A stretch of DNA of 64,000 nt from Gemmatimonadaceae bacterium (GCA_020852815.1 JADZAN010000019.1:1-64000), one strand, 5' to 3'; positions 30,060-46,113 are shown, counted from the first letter of the stretch. Notes: a model not told the origin generated them from the letters alone. Numbers and translations: made by a program.

Positions 30060-30082
30060 GGGCGGCGCCATCGGCGCCGCCC
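30060..30082 (-). terminator. Rho-independent terminator after secA
   Basis: A perfect 10-base stem, GGGCGGCGCC / GGCGCCGCCC with a 3-base loop, is followed on the minus strand by GTTTTCTTCC. It lies 75 bases past the secA stop. Confidence 0.85.
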
Positions 30083-30083
30083 C

Positions 30084-30142
30084 CCTCGTCTTCCCGTCCC
30101 CTCGTCCCCAGCCTTCGCTGGGGCAGGCTTCTCGTCTTCTCG
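30084..30142 (+). repeat. Dispersed palindromic repeat, copy 1
   Basis: The core CCCCAGC-CTTC-GCTGGGG (30106-30123) is flanked by CGTCTTCCCGTCCCCTCGT on one side and CAGGCTTCTCGTCTTCTCG on the other. It shares core and arms with copies near 37.4, 47.95 and 54.5 kb and lies between the secA stop and its terminator. Confidence 0.85.
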
Positions 30143-30156
30143 CGTAGCGCGACGCG

Positions 30157-30163
<7 letters not shown>
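30141..30163. other. Hairpin overlapping the secA stop codon
   Basis: A perfect 9-base stem, CGCGTAGCG / CGCTACGCG with a 5-base loop, includes the TAG stop of secA. Together with the adjacent palindromic repeat and terminator it makes three hairpins in about 100 bases. Confidence 0.6.
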
Positions 30164-33495
<3,332 letters not shown>

Positions 33496-33503
33496 TGCCG
33501 CCT

Positions 33504-34115
33504 CTATCGATACAGCGCGTGCTCGCGAACGTAGCGCGCCACTGCATCGGGTACGTAGCCATGAAGGGAGCGCCCCTGGCGCGCGCGCTCCCGAATTTCC
33601 GTCGACGAAAGATCGACTCGCCGAGTGTCCAGCACGACAGGGGCTGGAAGGTCGTCGCCCGTGATAGCACGGATGGCGCCAGCCACTGCTGCCTTTTCGA
33701 CAGCCTCCCCGCCCACCGTACGGTGCAGGATCGCGAGGCGCGCCATCGAGGCGATCCGGCGCGGCTCCCGCCACTTGGCGAACGTCGACATGACGTCGGC
33801 TCCCAGCAAGACGACAAGGTCGTCCCCGGGATATCTCCCCGAATACGCCTCGACCGTGTCAACCGTGAAAGATAACCCCGGGCGCTCGATTTCGATCGCA
33901 TCGACCGCGAAGCGCGGGTCGTCACCGACCGCGAGGCGGACCATGGCCAGCCGGTCCGCCGCACTGGCACACGCGACGCCGACCTTCAGCGGCTGCTGGG
34001 ACGCCGGGATCCAGACCAGGCGGTCGAGCTCGAGCGCCTCGAAGGCGTCGGAGGCGGCGAGCAGGTGCCCAAGGTGCGGCGGATCGAACGACCCGCCGAA
34101 GAGCCCGATGCGCAC
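33504..34115 (-). CDS. nadD: Nicotinate-nucleotide adenylyltransferase
   Basis: NadD adenylates nicotinate mononucleotide in NAD synthesis. The 203-residue product shows the nucleotidyltransferase motif GGSFDPPHLGHL near the start and the late STEIRERARQG corresponding to the ISSTxIR motif. It begins 3 bases after bamD ends and stops 8 bases before secA. Confidence 0.95.
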   Translation of the reverse strand: MRIGLFGGSFDPPHLGHLLAASDAFEALELDRLVWIPASQQPLKVGVACASAADRLAMVRLAVGDDPRFAVDAIEIERPGLSFTVDTVEAYSGRYPGDDLVVLLGADVMSTFAKWREPRRIASMARLAILHRTVGGEAVEKAAVAGAIRAITGDDLPAPVVLDTRRVDLSSTEIRERARQGRSLHGYVPDAVARYVREHALYR

Positions 34116-34118
34116 GGG

Positions 34119-34922
34119 TCAGAGAGAGTCGCGGCGGACCGAGCTGTCGGGCTTGGGTGTCTGGGTGACCGTCTTCGGCACCGCGCCGCAGGTCAGCGAG
34201 ACATCCTTGTCCCCCGGGTACTTCTGCTGCAGCGTCGCGCAGACCTCCTGCTTGTCGTCGCGATAGCGAATCGCATCGTAGGCGTCGGCCAGGCGCAGGT
34301 ATGCATCCTTCGACTTCTGGGTCTGCGGGTAGTTCTTCACCACATCCTTGAAGTAGATGATGGCCGAGTCGAAGGCCTTGCGGCGGAAGTAGTACATCCC
34401 GCTCTGGTAGTCCTTGTCGGCGAACCACTCCTGCAGCTTGTCGATCGCCGCGTTGGCCTCGTCCTTCTTGTCAGTGTCCGGATAGAGCCCCAGCAGCGAC
34501 TGGTAGGCGCCCAGCGCCTGCTCGCCGTAGTTCGCGTCGAGCGTCGGACGGCGCCACATCTTCTGGTACTCGCGCGCCGCCTCGTACATCGCGTCATCGG
34601 CCAGCGAGTCGGTGGCGAACGACTCCGCCAGCCGGTTGTAGGCCTGCGCGGCGAGGAGGTGCTCCTTGCGCCCGGCATGCGCCTTGGCCAGGTACCAATG
34701 CGCGAGGGGGAGCAGCGAATCGCGCGCCGGCAGGTCGAAGGTGAGCTTCTCGAACGCCGTGACCGCGTGATCCCACTTCTTCTTGTTGAACTCCCCCACG
34801 GCCGCGTTGAACAGGCTCTCGTTGGTGGAGTAGCGGCTCAGCTTGAACCCGCGGGAGCATGCCGCCGTCGTGGCGAGGGCGAACGCGAGCAGGGTGAACC
34901 GGAAGGTGCGCGACAAGTGCAT
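34119..34922 (-). CDS. bamD: Outer-membrane assembly lipoprotein BamD
   Basis: BamD is the essential lipoprotein of the BAM complex that folds outer-membrane beta-barrels. The 267-residue product has a signal peptide and lipobox (TTAAC, Cys22) followed by TPR-like helices with spacing typical of BamD/YfiO (FNKKKWDHAVTAFEKL, SGMYYFRRKAFDSAIIYF). No strong Shine-Dalgarno sequence is visible; a GGTACCTAACCC stretch lies just before ATG 34922. Confidence 0.9.
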   Translation of the reverse strand: MHLSRTFRFTLLAFALATTAACSRGFKLSRYSTNESLFNAAVGEFNKKKWDHAVTAFEKLTFDLPARDSLLPLAHWYLAKAHAGRKEHLLAAQAYNRLAESFATDSLADDAMYEAAREYQKMWRRPTLDANYGEQALGAYQSLLGLYPDTDKKDEANAAIDKLQEWFADKDYQSGMYYFRRKAFDSAIIYFKDVVKNYPQTQKSKDAYLRLADAYDAIRYRDDKQEVCATLQQKYPGDKDVSLTCGAVPKTVTQTPKPDSSVRRDSL

Positions 34923-35082
34923 AGCGGGTTAGGTACCCGGCGAAGGGCGTTCGGTTCGCGACAACGGCAGCGTTGCCTCGGTCGCGGAGCCGGGGAAGAT
35001 AATGCAGGTCGGCTAGGCGTGGGGAAACGACGCACGCCCAGTGCGCACCCCCTGTACGCTCACCACGCGCCGTGGCGGAGAA

Positions 35083-36018
35083 CTACAGCTGAAGCACTCG
35101 CCGGAAGTACTCCACCGTGCGGCGCACGCCGTCGCGCAGCTCGATCTTCGGCTCCCAGCCCAGCTTCGTGCGCGCGCGCGTGATGTCCGGCTTGCGCACC
35201 TTGGGGTCGTCCACTGGCAGCTCCTTGAAGGCCAGCGGCGACGACGACTGGGTGACCTCGAGGACGATCTCCGCCAGCTGCCGCACCGAGAACTCGTTCG
35301 GGTTCCCGATGTTGGTGGGGTTCGCGTCGCCCTGCATGAACAGGCGGTAGATCCCCTCCACCTCGTCCTCCACGTAGCAGAAGGAGCGCGTCTGGCTCCC
35401 GTCGCCGTACATCGTGAGCGGTTCGCCCTTGAGCGCCTGCACGATGAAGTTGGAGACCACGCGCCCGTCATGCGGGCGCATGCGCGGACCGTACGTGTTG
35501 AAGATCCGGACGATGCGCGTGTCGACGCCGTGCGCCCGGTGATAGGCCATCGTGATCGCCTCGGCAAAGCGCTTGGCCTCGTCGTAGACGCCGCGCGGCC
35601 CGATGGGGTTCACGTTCCCCCAGTAGCTCTCGGGCTGCGGATGCACCAGCGGGTCGCCGTACACCTCGGAGGTGGAGGCCAGGAAGAAGCGCGCCCCCTT
35701 GGCCTTGGCGAGTCCCAGCGCGTTGTGCGTGCCTAACGCCCCCACCTTGAGCGTGGCGATGGGGTGCTCCAGGTAGTCGATCGGGCTGGCCGGCGAGGCA
35801 AAGTGCAGGACCCCGTCCAGCGGTCCGGCAACGTACGTGTAGGTCGAGATGTTGTGGCGGACGAACTCGAAGCGCTCGTGACCCGTCAGGTGCGCGATGT
35901 TGTCGGGGTTGCCGGTGATGAAGTTGTCCAGCCCCACCACCGAGTGTCCGTCACGCAGGAAGCGGTCGGTGAGGTGCGAGCCGAGGAAGCCGGCGGCGCC
36001 GGTGATCAGGACTCGCAT
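35083..36018 (-). CDS. UDP-glucuronate decarboxylase (UDP-xylose synthase)
   Basis: This extended SDR converts UDP-glucuronate to UDP-xylose, a sugar donor for surface glycans. The 311-residue protein has GAAGFLGSH, the family-typical [40 protein letters not shown] and a Tyr-x3-Lys ([13 protein letters not shown]), plus NTYGPRM. The start ATG overlaps the stop of the UDP-glucose dehydrogenase gene by one base, and that enzyme makes its substrate. Confidence 0.94.
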   Translation of the reverse strand: MRVLITGAAGFLGSHLTDRFLRDGHSVVGLDNFITGNPDNIAHLTGHERFEFVRHNISTYTYVAGPLDGVLHFASPASPIDYLEHPIATLKVGALGTHNALGLAKAKGARFFLASTSEVYGDPLVHPQPESYWGNVNPIGPRGVYDEAKRFAEAITMAYHRAHGVDTRIVRIFNTYGPRMRPHDGRVVSNFIVQALKGEPLTMYGDGSQTRSFCYVEDEVEGIYRLFMQGDANPTNIGNPNEFSVRQLAEIVLEVTQSSSPLAFKELPVDDPKVRKPDITRARTKLGWEPKIELRDGVRRTVEYFRRVLQL

Positions 36019-37328
36019 CAGCGCTGCCGCCCCACCGAGGTGTACGTGAAGCCCAGGGCGCGCATCTTGGTCGGCTCATAGAGGTTGCGGCCGTCGATCA
36101 CGATGGCTCGACGCATCGTCGTCCTGATCCGGTTGAAGTCGGGATGACGATACTCGTTCCAGTCGGTGACCACCACCAGCGCATCCGCCTCCACCAGCGC
36201 CTCGTAGTTGGTCTCGGCGTAGCCTATCCGGTCGCCCAGGCGACGGCGCGCCTCCGCCATCGCCGCCGGGTCGTGCGCCACCACCGTCGCCCCAGACGCC
36301 AGCAGGCGCTCGATCAGCACCAGCGACGGCGACTCGCGCATGTCATCGGTGTTGGCCTTGAACGCGAGCCCCCAAACGGCTACGCGCAGCCCCGTCACGT
36401 CTCCGCCAGCCGCCGCCTGCAACTTCTCGAACAGTCGCTCCTTCTGCCGATCGTTGGCCGCCTCCACGGCGTCCAGCACGCGCAGCGGCACGCCATACTC
36501 CCGGGCGGTGCGCAGGAGCGCCTTCACGTCCTTGGGGAAGCACGAACCGCCGTAGCCTGGCCCCGGAAAGAGGAACGAGGGACCGATGCGCGCGTCGGAG
36601 CCGATCCCCTTTCGCACCAGGTCCACTTCGGCGCCCACGCGCTCGCACAGGTTCGCGATCTCGTTCATGAACGAAATGCGCGTGGCCAGCATGGCGTTGG
36701 CCGCGTACTTCGTCATCTCCGCCGAGGCGATGTCCATGAAGATGATCGGCTTGCCGGTGCGCACGAACGGCGCGTACAGCTCCGCCATCACGCTGCGCGC
36801 CTGGTCCGACTCGACGCCCAGCACCACGCGGTCGGGCTTGAGGAAGTCGTCGACCGCCGCCCCTTCCTTCAGGAACTCCGGGTTCGAGCACATGTGGAAG
36901 GGATGCCGCGCATGCTTCGCGACCGCCGCCTGCACCTTCACCGCCGTCCCCACCGGCACGGTCGACTTGGTCACGACGATCAGCTCGCGCGTCATGCGCT
37001 GCCCGATCAACTCCGCCACGTCGAGGACGTGTCGCAAGTCGGCGGAGCCATCCTCGTCAGGCGGTGTCCCCACCGCGATGAAGACCACCTCTGCGGTCTC
37101 GATGGCGCCGCCCACGTCGGTCGTGAAGTGCAGGCGCCCCTGCTTCTGGTTGCGCTCCACCACCTGTTCCAGCCCAGGCTCGTAGATCGGGATCTCGCTG
37201 CGCGTGAGCGCCTCGATCTTCCCCGCGTCCACGTCGGCGCAGAACACGTCGTTCCCCGTCTCCGCCAGGCACGCCCCCACCACCAGCCCCACGTAACCCG
37301 ACCCGACTACCGTAATGTGCACGAGCAC
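36018..37328 (-). CDS. ugd: UDP-glucose 6-dehydrogenase
   Basis: Ugd oxidises UDP-glucose to UDP-glucuronate with two NAD+. The 436-residue protein has the Rossmann motif [15 protein letters not shown] at 7-21, TKSTVPVGT, the [14 protein letters not shown] block and the catalytic Cys in GGSCFPKD near residue 260. The C-terminal domain ([15 protein letters not shown]) is typical. Its product feeds the coupled downstream decarboxylase. Confidence 0.95.
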   Translation of the reverse strand: MLVHITVVGSGYVGLVVGACLAETGNDVFCADVDAGKIEALTRSEIPIYEPGLEQVVERNQKQGRLHFTTDVGGAIETAEVVFIAVGTPPDEDGSADLRHVLDVAELIGQRMTRELIVVTKSTVPVGTAVKVQAAVAKHARHPFHMCSNPEFLKEGAAVDDFLKPDRVVLGVESDQARSVMAELYAPFVRTGKPIIFMDIASAEMTKYAANAMLATRISFMNEIANLCERVGAEVDLVRKGIGSDARIGPSFLFPGPGYGGSCFPKDVKALLRTAREYGVPLRVLDAVEAANDRQKERLFEKLQAAAGGDVTGLRVAVWGLAFKANTDDMRESPSLVLIERLLASGATVVAHDPAAMAEARRRLGDRIGYAETNYEALVEADALVVVTDWNEYRHPDFNRIRTTMRRAIVIDGRNLYEPTKMRALGFTYTSVGRQR

Positions 37329-37416
37329 CTCGATGGACTAGTGATTCCATGCAGGCGGGAGACGGAGGCCGGAGCGCCGGCCGGCCGCGCGCCAACGCGG
37401 CACCGCGCCCAGCCGA

Positions 37417-37470
37417 ACTCCCGTCCCTCCCCAGCCTTCGCTGGGGCAAGCTTTCTCCCATCCCCCGTCC
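37417..37470 (+). repeat. Dispersed palindromic repeat, copy 2 (degenerate arms)
   Basis: The exact core CCCCAGC-CTTC-GCTGGGG is at 37427-37444 and is flanked by CTCCCGTCCCT and CAAGCTTTCTC. The arms are diverged from the other copies. It lies in the 146-base gap between the WbpA-like gene and ugd. Confidence 0.75.
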
Positions 37471-37474
37471 CGAA

Positions 37475-38833
37475 CTACAGATGCGCGAGCTCGCGCTCCG
37501 GAATCCCCTCACCCAGGTTGGACAACGGGACGATGCGCGCCTTGGACGGCTTGGTCCGCCCGGTGCAATTGCGCGTGTCCACGACCAACCCCGTGTGATC
37601 GACCACGAACTGGTAGTCGACGTTGGCGTGATCGGTCACGATCACCACCGCGTCCGACTGCGCCAGCACCTCGGCCGTCAGCGGCACGCCGGCCCTCGCA
37701 TGCCCATGCTCCTGGAAGTGCGGCACGTACGGATCGTGGTAGTCCACGATCGCCCCGCGCTCCTCGAGCAGGCGCATCACGTCGAACGCCGGGCTCTCGC
37801 GCATGTCGTCGATGTCCTTCTTGTAGGCGATGCCGAGCACCAGGACGCGCGAGCCGTTGACCGGCTTCCGGTCCTGGTTGAGGGCGCGCGCCACCTTGCG
37901 CACCACGTACTCCGGCATTTCCGAGTTGATCTCGCTGGCGAGGTCGATGAAGCGCGTCTTGTAGTTCAGCGTGCGCATCTTCCACGCGAGGTAGTGCGGG
38001 TCGAGCGGGATGCAGTGTCCGCCGATCCCCGGCCCCGGCGTGAACTTCATGAAGCCGAACGGCTTCGTCGCCGCCGCGTCGATCACTTCCCAGACGTTGA
38101 CGCCCAGCTTGTCGCACACGATCGCCATCTCGTTCACCAGCCCGATGTTCACCGCACGGAAGGTGTTCTCCAGCAGCTTCACCAGTTCCGCCGCCTCGGC
38201 GCTCGAGACCGGGACCACCGTGTCGATGCAGGAGCTGTAGAGCGCCGTGGAAACCTCGACGCAATCCGGCGTCACCCCGCCCACCACCTTGGGGGTGTTC
38301 TTCGTGTGGTACTTCGGGTTCCCCGGATCGACGCGCTCGGGGCTGAACGCCAGGAAGACGTCCTTCCCGACCGTGAGCCCCTGCGCCTCGATGCGCGGCT
38401 GCATGACCTCGCGCGTCGTCCCCGGATACGTCGTGCTCTCCAGCACCACCAGCATGCCGGGGTGGCAGTGGCGCGCGATGGCCTCGGTCGCCGCCTGCAC
38501 ATAGCTCATGTCGGGGTCGCGCGTCTTGGACAGCGGCGTCGGGACGGCGATCGAGATCGCGTCACACTCCTTGAGCCGCGGCTCCTCGGCGGTCGCGATG
38601 AAGCGCCCGGCCTTGACCTGCTCGGCGACCTCCTTCGACGGCACGTCCTGGATGTGCGACTCCCCCTTCATGAGGTTCTCGCACGTGCGCTGCGCGATGT
38701 CGTACCCGATGACCTTGAAGCCCGCCTTGGCGAACTCCATCGCCAGCGGAAGACCCACATACCCGAGTCCAACGACGCCGATCACGGCGCTGCGGTCGCT
38801 GATCCGGGAGAGAAGCTGCTCTTTCATGCCCAT
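37475..38833 (-). CDS. wbpA: UDP-N-acetyl-D-glucosamine 6-dehydrogenase (WbpA-like)
   Basis: WbpA-type enzymes oxidise UDP-GlcNAc to UDP-GlcNAcA, the first step toward UDP-ManNAc(3NAc)A. The 452-residue protein has GVVGLGYVGLPLAMEFA, TPLSKTRDPDMSYV, ESTTYPGTT, the SPERVDPGNPKYH block and the catalytic Cys in GIGGHCIPLDPHYL. This is clearly a different subfamily from the neighbouring UDP-glucose dehydrogenase. It sits after the matching aminotransferase, oxidoreductase and acetyltransferase genes. Confidence 0.93.
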   Translation of the reverse strand: MGMKEQLLSRISDRSAVIGVVGLGYVGLPLAMEFAKAGFKVIGYDIAQRTCENLMKGESHIQDVPSKEVAEQVKAGRFIATAEEPRLKECDAISIAVPTPLSKTRDPDMSYVQAATEAIARHCHPGMLVVLESTTYPGTTREVMQPRIEAQGLTVGKDVFLAFSPERVDPGNPKYHTKNTPKVVGGVTPDCVEVSTALYSSCIDTVVPVSSAEAAELVKLLENTFRAVNIGLVNEMAIVCDKLGVNVWEVIDAAATKPFGFMKFTPGPGIGGHCIPLDPHYLAWKMRTLNYKTRFIDLASEINSEMPEYVVRKVARALNQDRKPVNGSRVLVLGIAYKKDIDDMRESPAFDVMRLLEERGAIVDYHDPYVPHFQEHGHARAGVPLTAEVLAQSDAVVIVTDHANVDYQFVVDHTGLVVDTRNCTGRTKPSKARIVPLSNLGEGIPERELAHL

Positions 38834-38863
38834 GACTGTTCGTGTTGGGAGTTCCCAGAGTTC

Positions 38864-39988
38864 CTATAGGGACGCTTCGCGTCCGTAGAAGGCACGAACC
38901 GTGCCTATCACCTCGTCCAGCTGGGCACTCGTGAGCTCAGGAAAAATCGGCAGGGAGAGGACCTGCTTGGCCGCCCGTTCCGCCTCCGGGCACTGTCCCT
39001 CCCGGTACCCCAGATAGGCGAAGCACGGCTGCAGGTGCAGCGGCAGCGGGTAGTAGACCGACGTCCCGATCCCGCGCGCCTTGAGGTAGCCCTGCAGCTC
39101 GTCCCGGCGGTCGACCCGGATCGTGTACTGGTTGAAAATGGACTCGTTGGCCGGATCGATGTACGGCGTCCCGATTTCCGGGACGTCGGCGAAGGCGGAA
39201 TCGTAGTACGCCGCGTTGGCGCGACGCCCGGCGCTCCAGTGCGACAGGTGCGGGAGCTTGGCCGCCAGAACGGCGGCCTGCAGGGCGTCCAGGCGCGAGT
39301 TGTAGCCCACCTCGTCGTGGATGTACATCTTGGCGCCGCCATGCACCCGGAGCCGCTTGAGGCGCAGCGCCAGCGCCTCGTCCTGGGTCACCATCATCCC
39401 GCCGTCGCCGTAGCCGCCCAGGTTCTTGGACGGGAAGAACGAGAAGGTCCCGATCGTCGCGCCCTCCCCGGCCATTACCTTCCGCCCGCCAATCATGCGG
39501 GAGGCGCCGATGGACTGCGCCGCGTCCTCGATGATGGGGAGCGAGCGGATCAGCTCCCGGATCGTCTCGATGGCCGCCATCTGCCCGAACAGGTCCACCG
39601 GGACGACGGCCCTGGTCCGCGCCCCCACCGCGGCGGCCGCCGCCTTCGGGTCGATGTTGTAGGTCCTGGGGTCGATGTCCACGAAGACGGGGGTCGCCCC
39701 CACGTTGTGGATCGTCCCCGCCGTCGCGAAAAAGGTGAACGGCGTCGTGACGACCTCGTCCCCGCGCCCCACATCCAGCGCGCGCAGCGCGAGGAGGAGG
39801 GCATCGGTGCCGTTGGCGCAGCCGATGGCGTGGGCCGTGTGCGAGAGCTCGGCCACCTGGCGCTCCAGGCGCTCGACCGGCTCGCCGAGGATGAAGAGCT
39901 GGTCGTCGACGACCTGCATGAGCGAGGCGACGACTTCGTCGCGAATGGCAGCGTGTTGCGCCTTGAGGTCGAGAAGCGGGACAGGCAT
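38864..39988 (-). CDS. wbpE: DegT/DnrJ/EryC1 aminotransferase (WbpE-like)
   Basis: WbpE transfers an amino group to the 3-keto sugar nucleotide using PLP. The 374-residue product has the family start VPLLDLKAQHAAIRDEV, CANGTDALLLALRAL, EDAAQSIGA and the PLP lysine in FFPSKNLGGYGDGGM. The specific step is inferred from the flanking WbpA, WbpB and WbpD homologs; other DegT enzymes act on many sugars. Confidence 0.9.
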   Translation of the reverse strand: MPVPLLDLKAQHAAIRDEVVASLMQVVDDQLFILGEPVERLERQVAELSHTAHAIGCANGTDALLLALRALDVGRGDEVVTTPFTFFATAGTIHNVGATPVFVDIDPRTYNIDPKAAAAAVGARTRAVVPVDLFGQMAAIETIRELIRSLPIIEDAAQSIGASRMIGGRKVMAGEGATIGTFSFFPSKNLGGYGDGGMMVTQDEALALRLKRLRVHGGAKMYIHDEVGYNSRLDALQAAVLAAKLPHLSHWSAGRRANAAYYDSAFADVPEIGTPYIDPANESIFNQYTIRVDRRDELQGYLKARGIGTSVYYPLPLHLQPCFAYLGYREGQCPEAERAAKQVLSLPIFPELTSAQLDEVIGTVRAFYGREASL

Positions 39989-39998
39989 CGGGAATCCA

Positions 39999-40037
39999 GA
40001 AGTCGAGAAGACGAGGAGACGAGAAGACGAGGAAACG
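39999..40037. repeat. Arm-only remnant of the dispersed repeat, copy 3
   Basis: A purine-rich run of GACGAG/GAGAAG units (TCGAGAAGACGAGGAGACGA, then GAAGACGAGG) fills much of the 57-base gap between the WbpB- and WbpE-like genes. It matches the arms of the palindromic repeat but has no hairpin core. Confidence 0.7.
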
Positions 40038-40045
40038 ACCGGTCG

Positions 40046-41107
40046 CTATACCCGCGGGCGGAGTGGGAGGGGGACCTCGTGGCCGGACTTGGCCGACTCG
40101 TAGATCCCCAGGATCAGTTCCAGCGACTTGCGGCCGGCGCGCCCGTCGGTGTCGGGGGCAGCCTCGCCTCGGAGGACGGCCAGCACGTTGCGGTAGTACC
40201 CCTCATGCCCGTGCCCATACACCGTCGCTGGGGTGTACGTCGCCGACTCTATCGACTTGTCGTCGTCGTCGTAATCGGCGAACTGCCACGCCTCGACCTT
40301 GTTGACCGCCGTCCCCCCGACCTTCACGGTCCCCTTTTCGCCGAGGATCGTGATCGACCCCTCGAGGTTGCGCGGATAGGTGAGCATGGTGACCTCGATG
40401 GCCCCTAACGCTCCGCTGCGGAACTTGAGGATGGCGATCCCCGAGTCCTCGGTCTCGATGCGGCGCGCCAGCGTGGCGGTCTTGGCCATCACGCTCTCCA
40501 CCGGCCCCACGAGCCACTGGATCAGGTCCACGTAGTGCGACGCCTGGTTCATGAAGGCACCGCCGTCGAACTCCCACGTCCCGCGCCACGGCGCCTGGTC
40601 GTAGTAGTCCTGTGGGCGCGTCCAGCGCACGGTGGTGTTTGCCATGTAGATCCGCCCGAAGCGCCCCTTGTCGATGGCGCGCTTGAGGAGCTGGATCGGC
40701 GGATTGAGGCGGTTCTGCTTGACGACGAACAGCTGCACCCCCGCCTCGTCGCACACCTGCACGAGGTCATCGGCCGAGGTGAGGGTGATCGCCATCGGCT
40801 TTTCGCAGACGACGTGCTTCCCCGCCCTGGCGGCCAGTATCCCGTGCTGCGGGTGCAATCCCGACGGGGTGCAGATCGCCACCACGTCGCACGCGGCGTG
40901 CTCGAGCATCCGCGCATACGAGGTGAACCACGGCACATCCTCGCGCGTCCCCGCCTCGCGCGCGCGCTCCTCGACCGTGTCGCAGACCGCCACCAGCTGC
41001 AACCCGTCGACTTTCGCGATGGCGTCGAAATGGTTGCGGCTGATGCGCCCGCAGCCGACGAGTGCAATCCGAACCGGCGCCACGGCGCCTCCGTCTCCCT
41101 CACTCAT
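40046..41107 (-). CDS. wbpB: Gfo/Idh/MocA oxidoreductase (WbpB-like)
   Basis: WbpB oxidises the C3 hydroxyl of UDP-GlcNAcA to a ketone, working with WbpE. The 353-residue protein has the nucleotide-binding LVGCGRISRNHFDAI, the EKP motif in CEKPMAITL, and the substrate-domain blocks QNRLNPPIQLLKRAI and GGAFMNQASHYVDLI. ATG 41107 overlaps the stop of the acetyltransferase gene as ATGA. Confidence 0.92.
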   Translation of the reverse strand: MSEGDGGAVAPVRIALVGCGRISRNHFDAIAKVDGLQLVAVCDTVEERAREAGTREDVPWFTSYARMLEHAACDVVAICTPSGLHPQHGILAARAGKHVVCEKPMAITLTSADDLVQVCDEAGVQLFVVKQNRLNPPIQLLKRAIDKGRFGRIYMANTTVRWTRPQDYYDQAPWRGTWEFDGGAFMNQASHYVDLIQWLVGPVESVMAKTATLARRIETEDSGIAILKFRSGALGAIEVTMLTYPRNLEGSITILGEKGTVKVGGTAVNKVEAWQFADYDDDDKSIESATYTPATVYGHGHEGYYRNVLAVLRGEAAPDTDGRAGRKSLELILGIYESAKSGHEVPLPLRPRV

Positions 41108-41721
41108 GCCGACTCCTCCGGCGAAAGGACCCCCTCACGGAGTCGATAGGCCGCCCCGCACGCTTCACATACCAGGCGCGCCGGTCCACTCGTCTTCTCG
41201 TCTTCCCGTCCTCTCGTCTTCTCCCCACGAGGCAACGTCACCCCGCACGCGCACACCCACCCCACCTGCCGCGCCGGCACGCCGACCACCAGCGCATACG
41301 CCTTCACGTCGCGATGCACCACGGCGCCGGCGCCCACAAAGGCGTATTCACCCAGCGTCACCCCGCACACAACCGTCGCATTCGCCCCGATGCTCGCCCC
41401 CCGCCGCACCAGCGTGGGGCGGTACTCGTGCTTGCGCGACACGTGGCTGCGCGGGTTGATCACGTTCGTGAAGACCATCGACGGGCCGCAGAAGACGTCG
41501 TCTTCCAGTTCGACCCCTTCGTAGATCGAAACGTTGTTCTGGATCTTCACATTGTTGCCGATCTTCGTGCGCGGCATCACGACCACGTTCTGCCCCAGCG
41601 AGCAGCGCTCGCCGATCACTGCACCGCTGTTCACGTGACAGAAGTGCCAGATGCGCGTGTCGTCGCCGACGACTGCCCCCTCGTCGACGTACGCGGACTC
41701 GTGGATGAAGGGGGCGGCCAT
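41104..41721 (-). CDS. wbpD: Hexapeptide-repeat sugar N-acetyltransferase (WbpD-like) with repeat-derived insert
   Basis: WbpD acetylates the 3-amino group of the sugar nucleotide. The 205-residue protein is a left-handed beta-helix of hexapeptide repeats (IGERCSLGQNVVV, IGNNVKIQNNVSIYEG, IGANATVVCGVTLGEYAFVG). A Cys-rich tail holds C157, C159, C185 and C188, a possible zinc site. Between the Cys pairs lies RGEKTRGREDEKTSGPAR, encoded by DNA that matches the arms of the dispersed repeat (41188-41226). ATG 41721 is one base after the carB stop; the longer open frame lies inside carB. Confidence 0.9.
   Translation of the reverse strand: MAAPFIHESAYVDEGAVVGDDTRIWHFCHVNSGAVIGERCSLGQNVVVMPRTKIGNNVKIQNNVSIYEGVELEDDVFCGPSMVFTNVINPRSHVSRKHEYRPTLVRRGASIGANATVVCGVTLGEYAFVGAGAVVHRDVKAYALVVGVPARQVGWVCACGVTLPRGEKTRGREDEKTSGPARLVCEACGAAYRLREGVLSPEESA
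41188..41226 (+). repeat. Arm-type copy of the dispersed repeat inside a coding sequence, copy 4
   Basis: ACTCGTCTTCTCGTCTTCCC followed by GTCCTCTCGTCTTCTCCCC matches the arms of the palindromic repeat and keeps the acetyltransferase frame open. It has no hairpin core. Confidence 0.75.
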
Positions 41722-41722
41722 G

Positions 41723-44959
<3,237 letters not shown>

Positions 44960-45087
44960 GTCGGGATGACTAAATGCAGAGTACCGGTCGGCCGGCGACG
45001 GAATGGAGCGCGAGATGTCGGCAGGTGCAGGGGCGCGGCACCACGTCCGCACCACCCGGAAGTCCTGTCGACGGAGAGCACCTCAAT

Positions 45088-46092
45088 TTACACCCCTCCC
45101 CCGCCCCGCACGCGCTCCCGGTCGCCCTCGACCATCATTTCCACCAGCGCGGAAAAGTCCACGCGCGGCTCCCAGTCCAGCGCCGCACGCGCGGCGCGCG
45201 CATCGGCCACCAGCGTCGTCGCGTCAACGGGACGAAAGAGCGACTCGTCGCTCACCACGTGCGCTCGGTAGTCGAGCCCCGCCACGGCAAACGCCCGCTC
45301 GCAGAAGTCGCGAACCGTGTGCGCCGTTCCCGTCCCGATCACCAGGTCGCGCGGCGCATCCAGCTGCTGCATGCGCCACATCGCCTCCGCGTAATCGCCG
45401 GCAAAGCCCCAGTCGCGTCGCCCCTCGAGATTGCCCAGCGTGAGCGTGGTCTCCAGCCCGGCGGCGATGCGCGCCACGGCCTGCGTGATCTTGCGGGTGA
45501 CGAACGTTTCGCTGCGCCGCGGGCTCTCGTGGTTGTACAGGATCGCCGATGCCACATGCAGCCCGTACGCTTCACGATAGTTCGCCGCCAGCCAGTAGGC
45601 CGCTGCCTTCGAGACCCCGTACGGCGACGCCGGCCGCACCGGCGTGCGCTCGTCCTGCGGGGAGACGTCGGGGCGCCCGAAGATCTCGCACGACGACGCG
45701 ATGACCAGTCGCGCCGCCGGCGCCTCGTGGCGCAGCGCGTCCATCAGGTGGACGGTGCTGCCGGCGTTTGCCTCGAGCGCCTCCATCGGGTGCGTCCAGC
45801 TTCGGTCCACGCGGCTGGCCGCGGCAAGGTGGTAGACCTCGTGCGGCGCCACACGCCCCACGAATCCGCGCACGGCCGAGGCGTCGGCGAGATCCAGGGC
45901 GGAGAGTTCGAGGCGTGAGAGCAGCTGCCGGATGCGCCAGGTGTCGGCCGTGCCGTGTGTTCGCGTCGTTCCCACGACTCGATAGCCGCGCGCCAGGAGG
46001 AGTTCGGCCAGGTAGGAGCCGTCCTGCCCGGTGACGCCGGTGACGAGCGCCGTACGCGGCGTGCGCGGCGCGCTCGGCGAGGCGTCGCTCAT
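45088..46092 (-). CDS. gmd: GDP-mannose 4,6-dehydratase-like nucleotide-sugar dehydratase
   Basis: The 334-residue extended SDR has GVTGQDGSYLAELLL, HLAAASRVDRSW, the SSCEIFGR block, Tyr-x3-Lys in SPYGVSKAAAYWLA and the family-typical NHESPRRSETFVTRKITQAV. These fit GDP-mannose 4,6-dehydratase, which makes GDP-4-keto-6-deoxymannose for surface sugars. The gene follows the ribosomal-operon terminator and precedes carB. Ribosome site and promoter are not obvious. A related GDP- or UDP-sugar dehydratase cannot be excluded. Confidence 0.83.
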   Translation of the reverse strand: MSDASPSAPRTPRTALVTGVTGQDGSYLAELLLARGYRVVGTTRTHGTADTWRIRQLLSRLELSALDLADASAVRGFVGRVAPHEVYHLAAASRVDRSWTHPMEALEANAGSTVHLMDALRHEAPAARLVIASSCEIFGRPDVSPQDERTPVRPASPYGVSKAAAYWLAANYREAYGLHVASAILYNHESPRRSETFVTRKITQAVARIAAGLETTLTLGNLEGRRDWGFAGDYAEAMWRMQQLDAPRDLVIGTGTAHTVRDFCERAFAVAGLDYRAHVVSDESLFRPVDATTLVADARAARAALDWEPRVDFSALVEMMVEGDRERVRGGGGV

Positions 46093-46113
46093 GGAAGGGT
46101 GGGGTGAAAGCAA

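Noticed and set aside
36144-38869. Plus-strand frames of 484 and 506 residues opposite the sugar dehydrogenases
   Set aside because: Antisense to two clearly assigned dehydrogenases; no motifs.
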